The position numbers and the translations under genes are program-made. A stretch of DNA of 12,009 nucleotides from an uncultured Pseudanabaenaceae cyanobacterium. GTDB lineage: Bacteria; Cyanobacteriota; Cyanobacteriia; PCC-9006; JAAUQQ01. Positions within the stretch are counted from its first letter, which is position 1; the number at the start of each line of letters is the position of its first letter. Below, piece by piece: positions 1 through 6,714 of the stretch. The stretch covers positions 1-12,009 of the forward strand of contig CALLPZ010000209.1 of the NCBI GenBank assembly GCA_938015405.1. The letters run 5' to 3'. The notes beneath the pieces are model-generated. The model saw only the letters and a program-made list of their open reading frames with translations, ran no database searches and was not told the origin of the DNA.

Positions 1-21
1 GCTTGGCAAGTGTCGGTTGGG

Positions 22-1272
22 TTAGCGAACTTGAGAAAGCTCTGTGCCTTGGTAGTAGTGAGACAGAATCTCCTGATAGCTGTTGCCTTGTTGGGCCATT
101 CCTCTGGCACCGTATTGGCTCATACCAATGCCATGGCCATAGCCGTAGCCACGCAGTACGAAATTGCTGGGACTATTGTTTTTGAATTGGACTGGGGCAA
201 AGCCGTTGCCACTGGAGATGACTTCGAAGCGAGTACTTTTGAGACCTAAGGCTTTACGGACGTCATTACCCTTGATTAGGCGTTCACCGTTTTGGCCAAT
301 GACTCGGATGGTCTTGATACGACCATGGGGGCTAGCCTGCTGGGGCACGAGGCCGACGATCGCGCCAATGCCTTCTAGACCACTAACGCTTGAAGCGAGC
401 TTGCTTCTTAGCTGGGCTGCGCTAAAGCTCTCTGTCCAGCTGTATTTAGGGGAGTCGTGGTCGAAGTCAGGTACCCCCCGCAGATAGGGAATGGGTTGAG
501 ACCAGACATCCTCGACGTTCTCGGTGTGGCCACCGGAAGAGGAATGGAATACGGCTTCGATCATGCTGCCGTTGTAGGTCAGGATTTGACCGGCGGTGCC
601 GCCCACGGCGCTGCGGGTGGAGTCGGTTTCGGCGGTGACGCCTTTATAGACCTGAAACTTGGTTGTATCGCCTAGATCGTAGAGAGGATTCTTGGTGCGA
701 TCGCGCTTGTACAGCGCATAGGTTCTTGCTGCGACAGATTGAGCTTTCAGCGCCTCTGCATGCCAGCTAGTGGGCATTTCACTGGCGACTACGCTGTAGA
801 GATATTCCTCTAGGTCTACATGGTTGACAGCGGTAATCCCGCTGCCGCTGGGGGAGAGCTGTACTCGCCCGCGATACCAAGTGTCACCAATCCAGACCAA
901 TCCATCCTCAGCTTCAGGCTCCACCCAAATTTGCTGGGCTTCCCAGTTGCCAAAGTCTACTTGGCCCTGGGCGTTGACAGAGGCATTATTGCCCATTTGG
1001 CCTTTGAGGCGACCCAAGGCTTTGCCGTTGGCATCTCGGATTACGGCGGTGCTGGAAGCCCCAACCTGGATCGTGGAGCGGTTCTCCTCAATGGCGACTC
1101 TCAGTTCCAAGGCTGCTTGGGCTGGGGCTGCAATGAGTAATAGTGCTAGGACCGTTAGCCAGCGTAGAGGAGTAAAAGTCTTGCCAAGTGGAAGGGGACG
1201 GCTAGTGATGGTGGAGATGAGTGAGCCGAGCATCTGAGGAGAGGAGGCAACGGCAGTTAAAGCAGAAGTCAT
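22..1272 (-). CDS. SpoIID/LytB domain protein, exported peptidoglycan glycan-strand lyase
   Basis: Family role: SpoIID-type enzymes are lytic transglycosylases that cut glycan strands already stripped of stem peptides, working with an N-acetylmuramoyl-L-alanine amidase. In a cyanobacterium the likely site is the periplasm. Seen: 416 residues, with a hydrophobic stretch at about 38-50 ending in AQA at 51-53, a good signal-peptidase I site after A53. The core SpoIID region begins around HVDLEEYLYSVVASEMP (151-167); E165 matches the catalytic Glu of the family. KAQSVAARTYAL follows at 176-187, then HSSSGGHTE (243-251) and the C-terminal GYGYGHGIGMSQYGARGMA (375-393), both hallmarks of the domain. 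The N-terminal region before the signal is long (about 37 residues), so the in-frame Met14 (position 1233) is a reasonable alternative start; neither start has a strong ribosome binding site. The gene is divergent from rnz. The family call is secure; the substrate in this organism is inferred. Confidence 0.9.
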   Translation of the reverse strand: MTSALTAVASSPQMLGSLISTITSRPLPLGKTFTPLRWLTVLALLLIAAPAQAALELRVAIEENRSTIQVGASSTAVIRDANGKALGRLKGQMGNNASVNAQGQVDFGNWEAQQIWVEPEAEDGLVWIGDTWYRGRVQLSPSGSGITAVNHVDLEEYLYSVVASEMPTSWHAEALKAQSVAARTYALYKRDRTKNPLYDLGDTTKFQVYKGVTAETDSTRSAVGGTAGQILTYNGSMIEAVFHSSSGGHTENVEDVWSQPIPYLRGVPDFDHDSPKYSWTESFSAAQLRSKLASSVSGLEGIGAIVGLVPQQASPHGRIKTIRVIGQNGERLIKGNDVRKALGLKSTRFEVISSGNGFAPVQFKNNSPSNFVLRGYGYGHGIGMSQYGARGMAQQGNSYQEILSHYYQGTELSQVR

Positions 1273-1330
1273 AGAGAATGCGATAGGAAATTCTGTGGAG
1301 TAGAGCTCGCACCGAAGAGGAGCAAGGCAG

Positions 1331-1396
1331 CCTTGGGACAGGGGCTTAGGAAGAGGACGCGATGGATTTTTGCGCAGTTCCTGACCCTTGGGACAG
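1331..1396. repeat. 11-bp direct repeat CCTTGGGACAG upstream of the SpoIID gene
   Basis: CCTTGGGACAG occurs exactly at 1331-1341 and 1386-1396, 55 bp apart, which is between five and six helical turns. The similarity continues weakly after each copy (GGGCTTAGG and TCTCTAGGG). The copies lie about 60 and 115 bp upstream of the SpoIID start on the minus strand. A paired regulator site is possible, but chance cannot be excluded. Confidence 0.3.
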
Positions 1397-1790
1397 TCTC
1401 TAGGGCGTCATAGGGCGACCTAAAGGACCTGAGTCGGTGCGAATTCGAGGTGGAGAAATTTGAATAAATGGATGTTTGAGAAGATCGATTGGGATGCGGC
1501 ATAAACAGCACTTACCCATTTCTTTGGGGTGAGCTGACTAACCGTAGATAACGGAAAATTTGGCCGTTACTTCACATAGAGTGGAGCCAAATTAAATCAT
1601 ATTACCGATTGTAAAGCACGACGGATTGAGAACCAGAGCCCTTAGAACTTCATTAACTACGTCGATATTGCCCTGGGGCGATCGCGGTTTCGTCCGTGCT
1701 TTTCGCTATTTCTCTTGGAGAAGCAAAGATTGCTCCCAGGTAATTTCCCCTGATTGAGGAGATTTTCTCTCGACTTTGATCTTTCCGACA

Positions 1791-1806
1791 CCATTGCTTG
1801 CAATGG
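1791..1806. promoter_or_regulatory. Inverted repeat CCATTGC-TT-GCAATGG upstream of rnz
   Basis: Two perfect 7-bp arms flank a 2-base centre, about 100 bp upstream of the rnz start. The tight centre fits a dimeric repressor site better than an RNA hairpin, because a 2-nt loop is too small to form without opening the stem. No regulator can be named. Confidence 0.3.
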
Positions 1807-1906
1807 CAAGGCATGAAGGCCGTGGTTAGCGGGTTACGCCATGTCAGAATAGAGCTGTTTAAACCAAGGCAAGCCGCCAGCCTGAGGAATTCGGGGACCA
1901 TCGCCT

Positions 1907-2839
1907 GTGCAATTGACCTTTCTGGGAACGAGTTCTGGGGTACCCACAAGGGCCAGGAATGTGTCGGCGATCGCCCTACGGCTTCCCCAGCGTGCGGAGA
2001 TGTGGCTATTTGATTGTGGTGAGGGGACGCAACACCAGTTTTTGCGTAGTGATTTACGGGTGGGGCAACTGCGGCGGTTGTTTATTACCCATATGCATGG
2101 GGACCACATTTTTGGGATTCCGGGTTTGTTGGCCAGTTGTGGTTTGGCTGGCAGCTTAGAGCGGGTTGATCTCTACGGACCTCACGGTTTGAAGGAGTAT
2201 TTGCGAGACTGCACTCGCTACTCGGAAACGCGCTTTTCCTATCCTGTGGAAGTCCAGACAGCTAAGCCGGGCGTTATCTTTGAGGATGATGAGTTTCGAG
2301 TGCGATGTGGTCCGCTCAAGCATCGCATTCCTGCCCAGGGCTATCGGGTGGAAGAGAAAGATAAGCCGGGTCGTTTTGATCTCGAAAAAGCCAAAGCCCT
2401 TGGTATTGCGCCAGGACCCATCTATGGACAGCTTCAGGCGGGCAAGGTGGTCACCTTAGAAGATGGCCGCAAAATTAATGGTAAGGAACTCTGTGGTCCG
2501 GCCCGCCCTGGGCGGAAGTTTGCCTACTGCACAGACACGATTTTTTGCGAGGGAGCAGTTGAGTTGGCCCAAGGGGTCGATGTGCTCGTCCATGAGGCGA
2601 CCTTTGCCCATCAGGATTCGGAGCAAGCGTTCAAGGCAATGCATTCAACTTCTACCATGGCGGCCCAAGTGGCTTTAGCCGCTGGGGTTAAGCAATTGAT
2701 CATGACTCATTTCAGTCCGCGTTATGCCCCTGGGAACGAGCTGACCCTCGATAATCTCTTGGCTGAAGCGCGTGCAATTTTCCCCAATACAATCTTGGCT
2801 CATGACTTTATGAGTTACGAGATCCCTGCAGTGGGTTAA
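1907..2839 (+). CDS. rnz: Ribonuclease Z (tRNA 3'-processing endonuclease)
   Basis: RNase Z is a zinc metallo-beta-lactamase-fold nuclease that removes the 3' trailer from tRNA precursors in the cytoplasm. Seen: 310 residues, the usual length of the short bacterial form, opening with the conserved MQLTFLGTSSGVPT. The metal site is H62-M-H64-G-D66-H67 plus H139, D210 and H268, as expected for two zinc ions. HEAT (229-232) and HST (246-248) are also present. The segment at about 151-180, rich in Gly, Pro and Lys (GIAPGPIYGQLQAGK), is the flexible arm or exosite that grips the tRNA elbow. The start is GTG at 1907, chosen because the conserved N-terminus begins exactly there; GGGGA lies 9 bp upstream as a modest ribosome binding site. 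All catalytic residues are present, so it should be active. It appears to be transcribed alone. Confidence 0.97.
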   Translation: MQLTFLGTSSGVPTRARNVSAIALRLPQRAEMWLFDCGEGTQHQFLRSDLRVGQLRRLFITHMHGDHIFGIPGLLASCGLAGSLERVDLYGPHGLKEYLRDCTRYSETRFSYPVEVQTAKPGVIFEDDEFRVRCGPLKHRIPAQGYRVEEKDKPGRFDLEKAKALGIAPGPIYGQLQAGKVVTLEDGRKINGKELCGPARPGRKFAYCTDTIFCEGAVELAQGVDVLVHEATFAHQDSEQAFKAMHSTSTMAAQVALAAGVKQLIMTHFSPRYAPGNELTLDNLLAEARAIFPNTILAHDFMSYEIPAVG

Positions 2840-2861
2840 GGCACTTTGGCTTTTCGTCTAG

Positions 2862-3068
2862 GCCAGTGGAGATTGCCTGGCGATACAAAATCCTGATGAT
2901 TCAATTCTGAATGGGCTGTGGTTACAAGGCTTCGAGCTTCTACCGGCAACGACTGAGAACCGGAAGATTGGATTGGGCTCGTTCTTAGAGGCTTTCGGCG
3001 ATCGCATTTCTTTTCACTCAGACGAATTTTGTGATTCCAACGCTACGGCTGAGGAATATTCATCTTAA
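2862..3068 (+). other. Startless 68-codon open frame, possible gene remnant
   Basis: The frame opens after a TAG at 2859-2861 and runs to TAA at 3066-3068. It has no ATG or GTG; the first TTG is at 2973. The translation is not low complexity and looks protein-like, for example NGLWLQGFELLPATTENRK and GSFLEAFGDRISFHSDEF. It could be the 3' remnant of a lost gene or chance. I do not recognise a family. Confidence 0.2.
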
Positions 3069-3083
3069 GTTTTGAATACGGGG

Positions 3084-3108
3084 AAACACTGATAAGAAAG
3101 TGTTTTTT
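3084..3108 (+). terminator. Weak Rho-independent-like terminator downstream of rnz
   Basis: AAACACT (3084-3090) pairs with AGTGTTT (3099-3105) across an 8-nt loop, and the T-run continues to 3107. The stem is AT-rich and lies about 245 bp after the rnz stop, so it may end a long 3' UTR or be fortuitous. Confidence 0.3.
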
Positions 3109-3290
3109 GAGAGTGTTTTCCTGGGGGATACACGCATGTCGTGGCAAGTTGGTGCCAAGCCAGTCTACCGTCTCAGTATTTCCCTGAGGTTCGTTAACGG
3201 CCTAGTCTTACCCACTTGGTAATTCATCCTGTCCCCATTTTGGGGCTTGCGGCGGTCTTGTCTCCCGCTGTCATTTCTAGTTCTGACTTT

Positions 3291-3307
3291 CCGATAACGG
3301 TTATTGG
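3291..3307. promoter_or_regulatory. Imperfect palindrome upstream of the first comFB gene
   Basis: CCGATAACGGTTATTGG has a perfect ATAAC-G-GTTAT core (3294-3304) and outer CC/GG pairs, 50 bp before the ATG at 3356. The position suits an operator or activator site. No matching palindrome is seen before the second comFB gene. Confidence 0.3.
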
Positions 3308-3355
3308 GTCTAGAACCGCATCTCCACTTCCGATTGACTGACTCAGGTGACAAAT

Positions 3356-4045
3356 ATGCAATCTCATCAGCTTCTTCACTCTCAAGGTTTTCGTTCGACT
3401 CCCGCTGGTCGCCACGATGACCAGATACGCCGTCAAACGAGCGAACAAAGCACACATGCTCGGGACGTGCCTCGCAATGTGATGGAAGCCTTGGTGGCTG
3501 AAGAGATTGATGCGCAAATGCAGCAGCTATCTCTGCGGGAACAGCAGACTTTGCAGCGATCACAAATCATGGGCTATGCCCTGAACCGCTTGCCAGGCCT
3601 GTATGTCACCAGTGAAAAAGGCTGGCAGCGTCAGTGGAGTCAAGGCAAAAACAAGTACCAGTGCCAAATCAAGATTGCGGTACGCCAGGGCATCGCAGCA
3701 GTGCTGCGGGATCCGCTGCGGGATGTGACGGTGCTCAGCAATCATGCGCCGGATGTGGCTGAATCCGCCCTGCTCCAGTTACGCCGGCTCCTAATGCGTC
3801 AAGAGTTGAGCTGGTACAACATTGTGGGCACGGTTCAAATGCTGCTGGTCAAGGGGGATATGGAGTTTCCGGATCGCCGTAAAGCGACACCGGCTAATGC
3901 AACTCCATTAAAGGGAGGTAGCCGGGCCAGCGATCGCGTCATGGAAGAAGTTGTACCGGTGCAGCCCTTTGATGCGGAGATGGAAGCGGTTTTGAGTGAG
4001 TTCTTTGACTGGGACTCCCACCCACTGCACCAGCGAGGCTACTAG
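3356..4045 (+). CDS. comFB: ComFB family protein, likely c-di-GMP receptor (first of a tandem pair)
   Basis: ComFB was named in the Bacillus comF operon; cyanobacterial members have been shown to bind c-di-GMP and affect competence, motility or cell size. Seen: 229 residues. An N-terminal extension of about 38 residues precedes the ComFB core (about 39-168), which has NVMEALVAEEIDAQ (41-54), YALNRLPGLYVTSEKGW (74-90) and VRQGIAAVLRDPLR (109-122). A variable linker follows (about 172-212), ending in FDWDSHPLHQRGY. The start chosen is ATG 3356, because AGGTGA (3345-3350) forms a ribosome binding site just before it; the GTG at 3347 lies inside that site. Its paralogue begins 385 bp downstream with its own ribosome binding site. 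The family is secure; ligand binding is inferred from relatives. Confidence 0.9.
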   Translation: MQSHQLLHSQGFRSTPAGRHDDQIRRQTSEQSTHARDVPRNVMEALVAEEIDAQMQQLSLREQQTLQRSQIMGYALNRLPGLYVTSEKGWQRQWSQGKNKYQCQIKIAVRQGIAAVLRDPLRDVTVLSNHAPDVAESALLQLRRLLMRQELSWYNIVGTVQMLLVKGDMEFPDRRKATPANATPLKGGSRASDRVMEEVVPVQPFDAEMEAVLSEFFDWDSHPLHQRGY

Positions 4046-4056
4046 TTACTCGCTGG
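4030..4056 (+). terminator. Hairpin spanning the stop codon of the first comFB gene
   Basis: CCAGCGAG (4030-4037) pairs perfectly with CTCGCTGG (4049-4056), placing the TAG stop (4043-4045) in the 11-nt loop. No T-run follows, so it is not a classical terminator. It may protect the 3' end or reduce read-through into the 385-bp gap. Confidence 0.4.
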
Positions 4057-4430
4057 CACTTACGACAAGCGGTTCAATTGGAGCGTAGTGCTGAAAGCAA
4101 TATATACCTGTGCTCTCGATTTTTCACGTGTATTTACTACAGTGATTCACTGCTATTTGGTGGATGACCCATACGAAAAAAACTTCTGCTTCTGGGTACT
4201 TTAAGTGGAGAAAGAGCCTTGCCTGAGAGGATTGGAGTCAGTTTTAGCCCCCGTGCTGAATCCAATTAAAGCTGATTAATACGTTTCTGTATTTTTCCGT
4301 AATTGCTTTGCTCTTTGAGGTTTCTACTTATACGTAATTCTGGGTGATGGCCAATGGAGTCATCCCTAATGAGCGCTGTCGTAAATGCGATTGAGTCAAG
4401 CGCACTACCTAAGAACGGAGGTCATGAGTC
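4057..4430. other. Intergenic region between the two comFB genes
   Basis: This AT-rich gap is long enough for an independent promoter for the second comFB gene. It holds a 13-bp perfect palindrome, CAGTGATTCACTG (4140-4152), and two CGTAATT copies 35 bp apart (4298-4304 and 4333-4339). No gene and no confident paired -35/-10 elements were found. Confidence 0.4.
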
Positions 4431-5105
4431 ATGGTTGCAGGTATGTCTACGGGTCGCCTAGGGGTATCCAGTAGCCCTTTAGCCCATCAGCAGGCAGAGG
4501 CGATCCGCCGTCGAGCATCGAAGCGTGCTGAGGCTGCGGCGAAAGATGCTTCCATGGAGCTGTCTCCTAAAAATGTCATGGAGACCCTGGTTGCTGAGGA
4601 GATCGATGAGCAGCTCCATCATCTATCCGAAAAGCAGTTGGAGCAGATGAAGGTTCCTCAAATTATGGCCTTTGCTCTAAATCGACTACCCGGTCTCTAT
4701 GTGACTAGTGAAAAGGGCTGGCGGCGCCAGTGGGGACAAGGGAAGGGAAGTCTGGAAAAGGAAATTGGTCTGGCTGTGCGCCAGGGGATTGCAGCAGTTC
4801 AGCGTGATCCGTTGCGGGCGATGAGTTCCATTGATGCCCATCCGCCCGATGCTGCTGAGACCGCCTTGGGTCAGCTTCGCAAGCTGCTGCAAAACCATAA
4901 CCTCACCTGGCAGAATCTCGTACCGATGATTCAGAAGTTGCTAGTTCAAGGCGAAATGGACTTTCCTGATTCGTCTGAAGATACGGAGTTGGAAGCCGCT
5001 TTGAATTCTGCGGAGGCAGCCGTTGTAAATCCTCGTTCCGTCGATGGCATTTGCAACGATGAGGATGACTTTGATTGGGACTCTGTACCCATGCATCAGC
5101 GCTAG
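4431..5105 (+). CDS. comFB: ComFB family protein, likely c-di-GMP receptor (second of a tandem pair)
   Basis: Seen: 224 residues with the same architecture as its upstream paralogue. A basic, Ala-rich N-terminal extension (about 1-45, including AIRRRASKRAEAAAKDAS) precedes the core from KNVMETLVAEEIDEQ (47-61) through FALNRLPGLYVTSEKGW (81-97) and VRQGIAAVQRDPLR (116-129) to about 180. An acidic linker follows, then the tail FDWDSVPMHQR (214-224, the exact C-terminus). A strong ribosome binding site (GGAGGT, 4416-4421) lies 9 bp before ATG 4431; an ATG at 4424 is out of frame. The core retains the conserved family residues. The extensions and linker differ between the paralogues, which suggests an old duplication with separate partners or expression. 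Ligand binding is inferred from relatives, not visible here. Confidence 0.9.
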   Translation: MVAGMSTGRLGVSSSPLAHQQAEAIRRRASKRAEAAAKDASMELSPKNVMETLVAEEIDEQLHHLSEKQLEQMKVPQIMAFALNRLPGLYVTSEKGWRRQWGQGKGSLEKEIGLAVRQGIAAVQRDPLRAMSSIDAHPPDAAETALGQLRKLLQNHNLTWQNLVPMIQKLLVQGEMDFPDSSEDTELEAALNSAEAAVVNPRSVDGICNDEDDFDWDSVPMHQR

Positions 5106-5114
5106 AACTTGCGG

Positions 5115-5157
5115 AAGTACTCCATCCTGAGGCTGCATACCTCAGGATGGAGTACTT
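5115..5157. terminator. Bidirectional hairpin between convergent comFB and trmFO
   Basis: An 18-bp perfect inverted repeat (5115-5132 with 5140-5157; left arm AAGTACTCCATCCTGAGG) encloses a 7-nt loop. It begins 10 bp after the comFB stop and ends 32 bp from the trmFO stop. There is no U-tract on either strand beyond the terminal TT of the stem. Its position between convergent genes suggests shared transcript-end formation or protection. Confidence 0.65.
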
Positions 5158-5188
5158 AGCCATTGCATGGAAGTGTAATGTGTCTGGT

Positions 5189-6574
5189 TTAAGCCAAAAC
5201 AGCTTGAGGTAGGATGCACGATTCTTTCCAGCTGTTTAGATCGGCTAGGGCGCGATCGCGATAAACCCCATAGCGCTCTCGCTTGTTGCGTACCTTCTTC
5301 TCTAAGGGCGGGATGATGCCAAAGTTGGGGGGCATGGGTTGGAAATGCTTGGGCGATGCAGAGCTGATGAAGTCAAACAGTGCGCCGGACATCATCGTGG
5401 CTGGCATTGTGACTAAGGCCTTACCTTGAACAAAGCGAGCAGCATTGGTGCCAGCGAGCCAGCCGCCAGCCGCAGCAGCAGTGTAGCCTTCGGTGCCAAC
5501 GAGTTGACCTGCGGCGAAGAGGCTTTCGCGACGGCGGAACTGGAGGGTTGCATCCAGCAGCTCCGGGGCGTTGATAAAGGTGTTGCGGTGCATCACGCCC
5601 ATGCGGACGAACTCTGCATTTTCTAGGCCGGGAATCATTTGGAAGACGCGCTTTTGTTCTCCCCAGCGCAGGTTGGTTTGGAATCCCACCATGTTCCAGA
5701 GTTGACCCGCCTTGTCCTCTTGGCGAAGTTGAACGACGGCGTAGGGGCGTTTGCTTTGATTTTCGGGGGCTCTGAAATCACCGTGGCGAGCATCGAATAG
5801 GCCAACTGGTTTGAGTGGGCCATAACGCATGGTTTCTACGCCGCGTCGGGCTTGCTCCTCAATGGGCAGGCAACCTTCAAAGAACTTGGCACTCTCAATT
5901 TCAAAGTCTTTTAGCTCTGCCTGTTCCGCAGCACAGAGGGCTTCATAAAAGGCCAGATACTGCTCCTTATCCATGGGGCAGTTGAGGTAAGCGGCTTCAC
6001 CGCGATCGTAGCGGGAGGCCATGAAGGCCACATCTTTGTTGATAGATTCGCCGACGATGATAGGGCTGGCTGCATCAAAGAAGCTGCAATAGTCCTGGCC
6101 AGTGAAACGTTGGAGGTCTTCTGCCAGGTCTGGGCTGGTCAAGGGGCCTGTGGTCAGAACGACCACGGCATCGCTCGGAATGCTGTGAACTTCTTCTCGA
6201 CGGAGTTCAATTAGCGGATGGGAGGTGAGGGTTTCAGTCAGACGCTGGCTAAAGACAGCTCGATCCACGGCTAAAGCTCCACCAGCAGGAACGGAATGCT
6301 CATCAGCTTGGCCAATGACGACGGAACCGAGTTGGCGTAGCTCTTCGTGGAGGAGGCCTGCTGCTCTATCCGTGGCCATGGCTCCGAAGGAGTTGCTGCA
6401 CACGAGCTCAGCAAAATGCTCAGTGTGGTGGGCTGGGCTGCTGCGTTCCGGGCGCATTTCGTGGAGGATGACCGGAATGCCAGCTCGGGCAATTTGCCAT
6501 GCTGCTTCTGTGCCAGCCAGGCCTGCGCCAATGACATGGATGGGGGCGGTGGAAGTAGGGGAAGCAGCGGTCAT
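5189..6574 (-). CDS. trmFO: Methylenetetrahydrofolate-tRNA-(uracil-5-)-methyltransferase TrmFO
   Basis: TrmFO methylates U54 of tRNA to 5-methyluridine in the T-loop, using 5,10-methylenetetrahydrofolate as carbon donor and reduced FAD as hydride source. Seen: 461 residues, normal for the family. The N-terminal FAD-binding dinucleotide motif is VIGAGLAG (14-21), followed by PAHHTEHFAELVCSNSFGA (47-65) with C59, and PAGGALAVDR (96-105). FEGCLPIEE (232-240) contains C235, matching the catalytic cysteine of the Bacillus enzyme. C-terminal FAD contacts lie in the QLVGTEGYTAAAAGG region. The start is ATG 6574, giving the usual short N-terminus; the open frame extends to a TTG at 6607 but those residues do not look conserved. 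The ribosome binding site is weak. psbY lies upstream on the same strand, separated by a hairpin (6647-6678), so separate transcription is likely. Confidence 0.96.
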   Translation of the reverse strand: MTAASPTSTAPIHVIGAGLAGTEAAWQIARAGIPVILHEMRPERSSPAHHTEHFAELVCSNSFGAMATDRAAGLLHEELRQLGSVVIGQADEHSVPAGGALAVDRAVFSQRLTETLTSHPLIELRREEVHSIPSDAVVVLTTGPLTSPDLAEDLQRFTGQDYCSFFDAASPIIVGESINKDVAFMASRYDRGEAAYLNCPMDKEQYLAFYEALCAAEQAELKDFEIESAKFFEGCLPIEEQARRGVETMRYGPLKPVGLFDARHGDFRAPENQSKRPYAVVQLRQEDKAGQLWNMVGFQTNLRWGEQKRVFQMIPGLENAEFVRMGVMHRNTFINAPELLDATLQFRRRESLFAAGQLVGTEGYTAAAAGGWLAGTNAARFVQGKALVTMPATMMSGALFDFISSASPKHFQPMPPNFGIIPPLEKKVRNKRERYGVYRDRALADLNSWKESCILPQAVLA

Positions 6575-6605
6575 GGCAAGTTCTGATGTGACGCGGAAGG
6601 ATAGC

Positions 6606-6620
6606 AAGGCTTAATGCCTT
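6606..6620. other. Small inverted repeat in the trmFO leader
   Basis: AAGGC-TTAAT-GCCTT forms a 5-bp stem with a 5-nt loop, 32 bp upstream of the trmFO ATG. It may be a weak leader hairpin. It is too short to assign a role. Confidence 0.2.
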
Positions 6621-6646
6621 GGGGTGGAGCTAGGGCATAAACGCAC

Positions 6647-6678
6647 TGCGGCGATCGCCCAACTAGGCGATCGCCGCA
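6647..6678 (-). terminator. Hairpin of two inverted HIP1-containing arms downstream of psbY
   Basis: TGCGGCGATCGCC (6647-6659) pairs perfectly with GGCGATCGCCGCA (6666-6678) around the loop CAACTA. Each arm contains a GCGATCGC octamer, itself a palindrome, giving a very stable 13-bp GC-rich stem. It lies 36 bp after the psbY stop and 73 bp before the trmFO start on the same strand. On the minus strand the next bases are CGTTTATG, a poor U-tract. Likely a psbY transcript end or processing barrier. Confidence 0.55.
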
Positions 6679-6714
6679 ACTAACCCAGATTCTCAATGAG
6701 GGGTTGGCAGTAGC

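Larger units (their letters stand above)
1273..1906. other. Divergent intergenic region between the SpoIID gene and rnz
   Basis: This 634-bp gap must hold the promoters of both flanking genes. No convincing gene was found: the open frames at 1269-1511 and 1653-1949 (both minus) have unlikely protein composition. It contains a direct repeat (1331-1396), a tandem TAGGGCG pair 10 bp apart (1401-1407 and 1411-1417), a HIP1 octamer (1678-1685) and a perfect inverted repeat (1791-1806). I see no strong paired -35/-10 promoter. Confidence 0.5.
2840..3355. other. Intergenic region between rnz and the first comFB gene
   Basis: This interval of about 515 bp has no gene with a normal start. A 68-codon open frame without ATG, GTG or an early TTG spans 2862-3068 on the plus strand. 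A weak hairpin with a T-run lies at 3084-3108, and an imperfect palindrome is centred on 3299, about 57 bp before the comFB start. The minus-strand frames at 3165-3563 overlap comFB and read as noise. Confidence 0.4.

Noticed and set aside
1269..1511. Minus-strand open frame whose TGA overlaps the ATG of the SpoIID gene
   Set aside because: The ATGA overlap is suggestive, but the 80-residue translation is rich in Ser, Arg, Pro and Cys with no domain or plausible fold, and there is no ribosome binding site.
1653..1949. Minus-strand open frame of 98 codons overlapping the rnz start
   Set aside because: It runs into the secure rnz coding region on the opposite strand, and its composition is not protein-like.
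3347..3355. GTG start for the first comFB gene
   Set aside because: This GTG is part of the AGGTGA ribosome binding site that serves the ATG at 3356.
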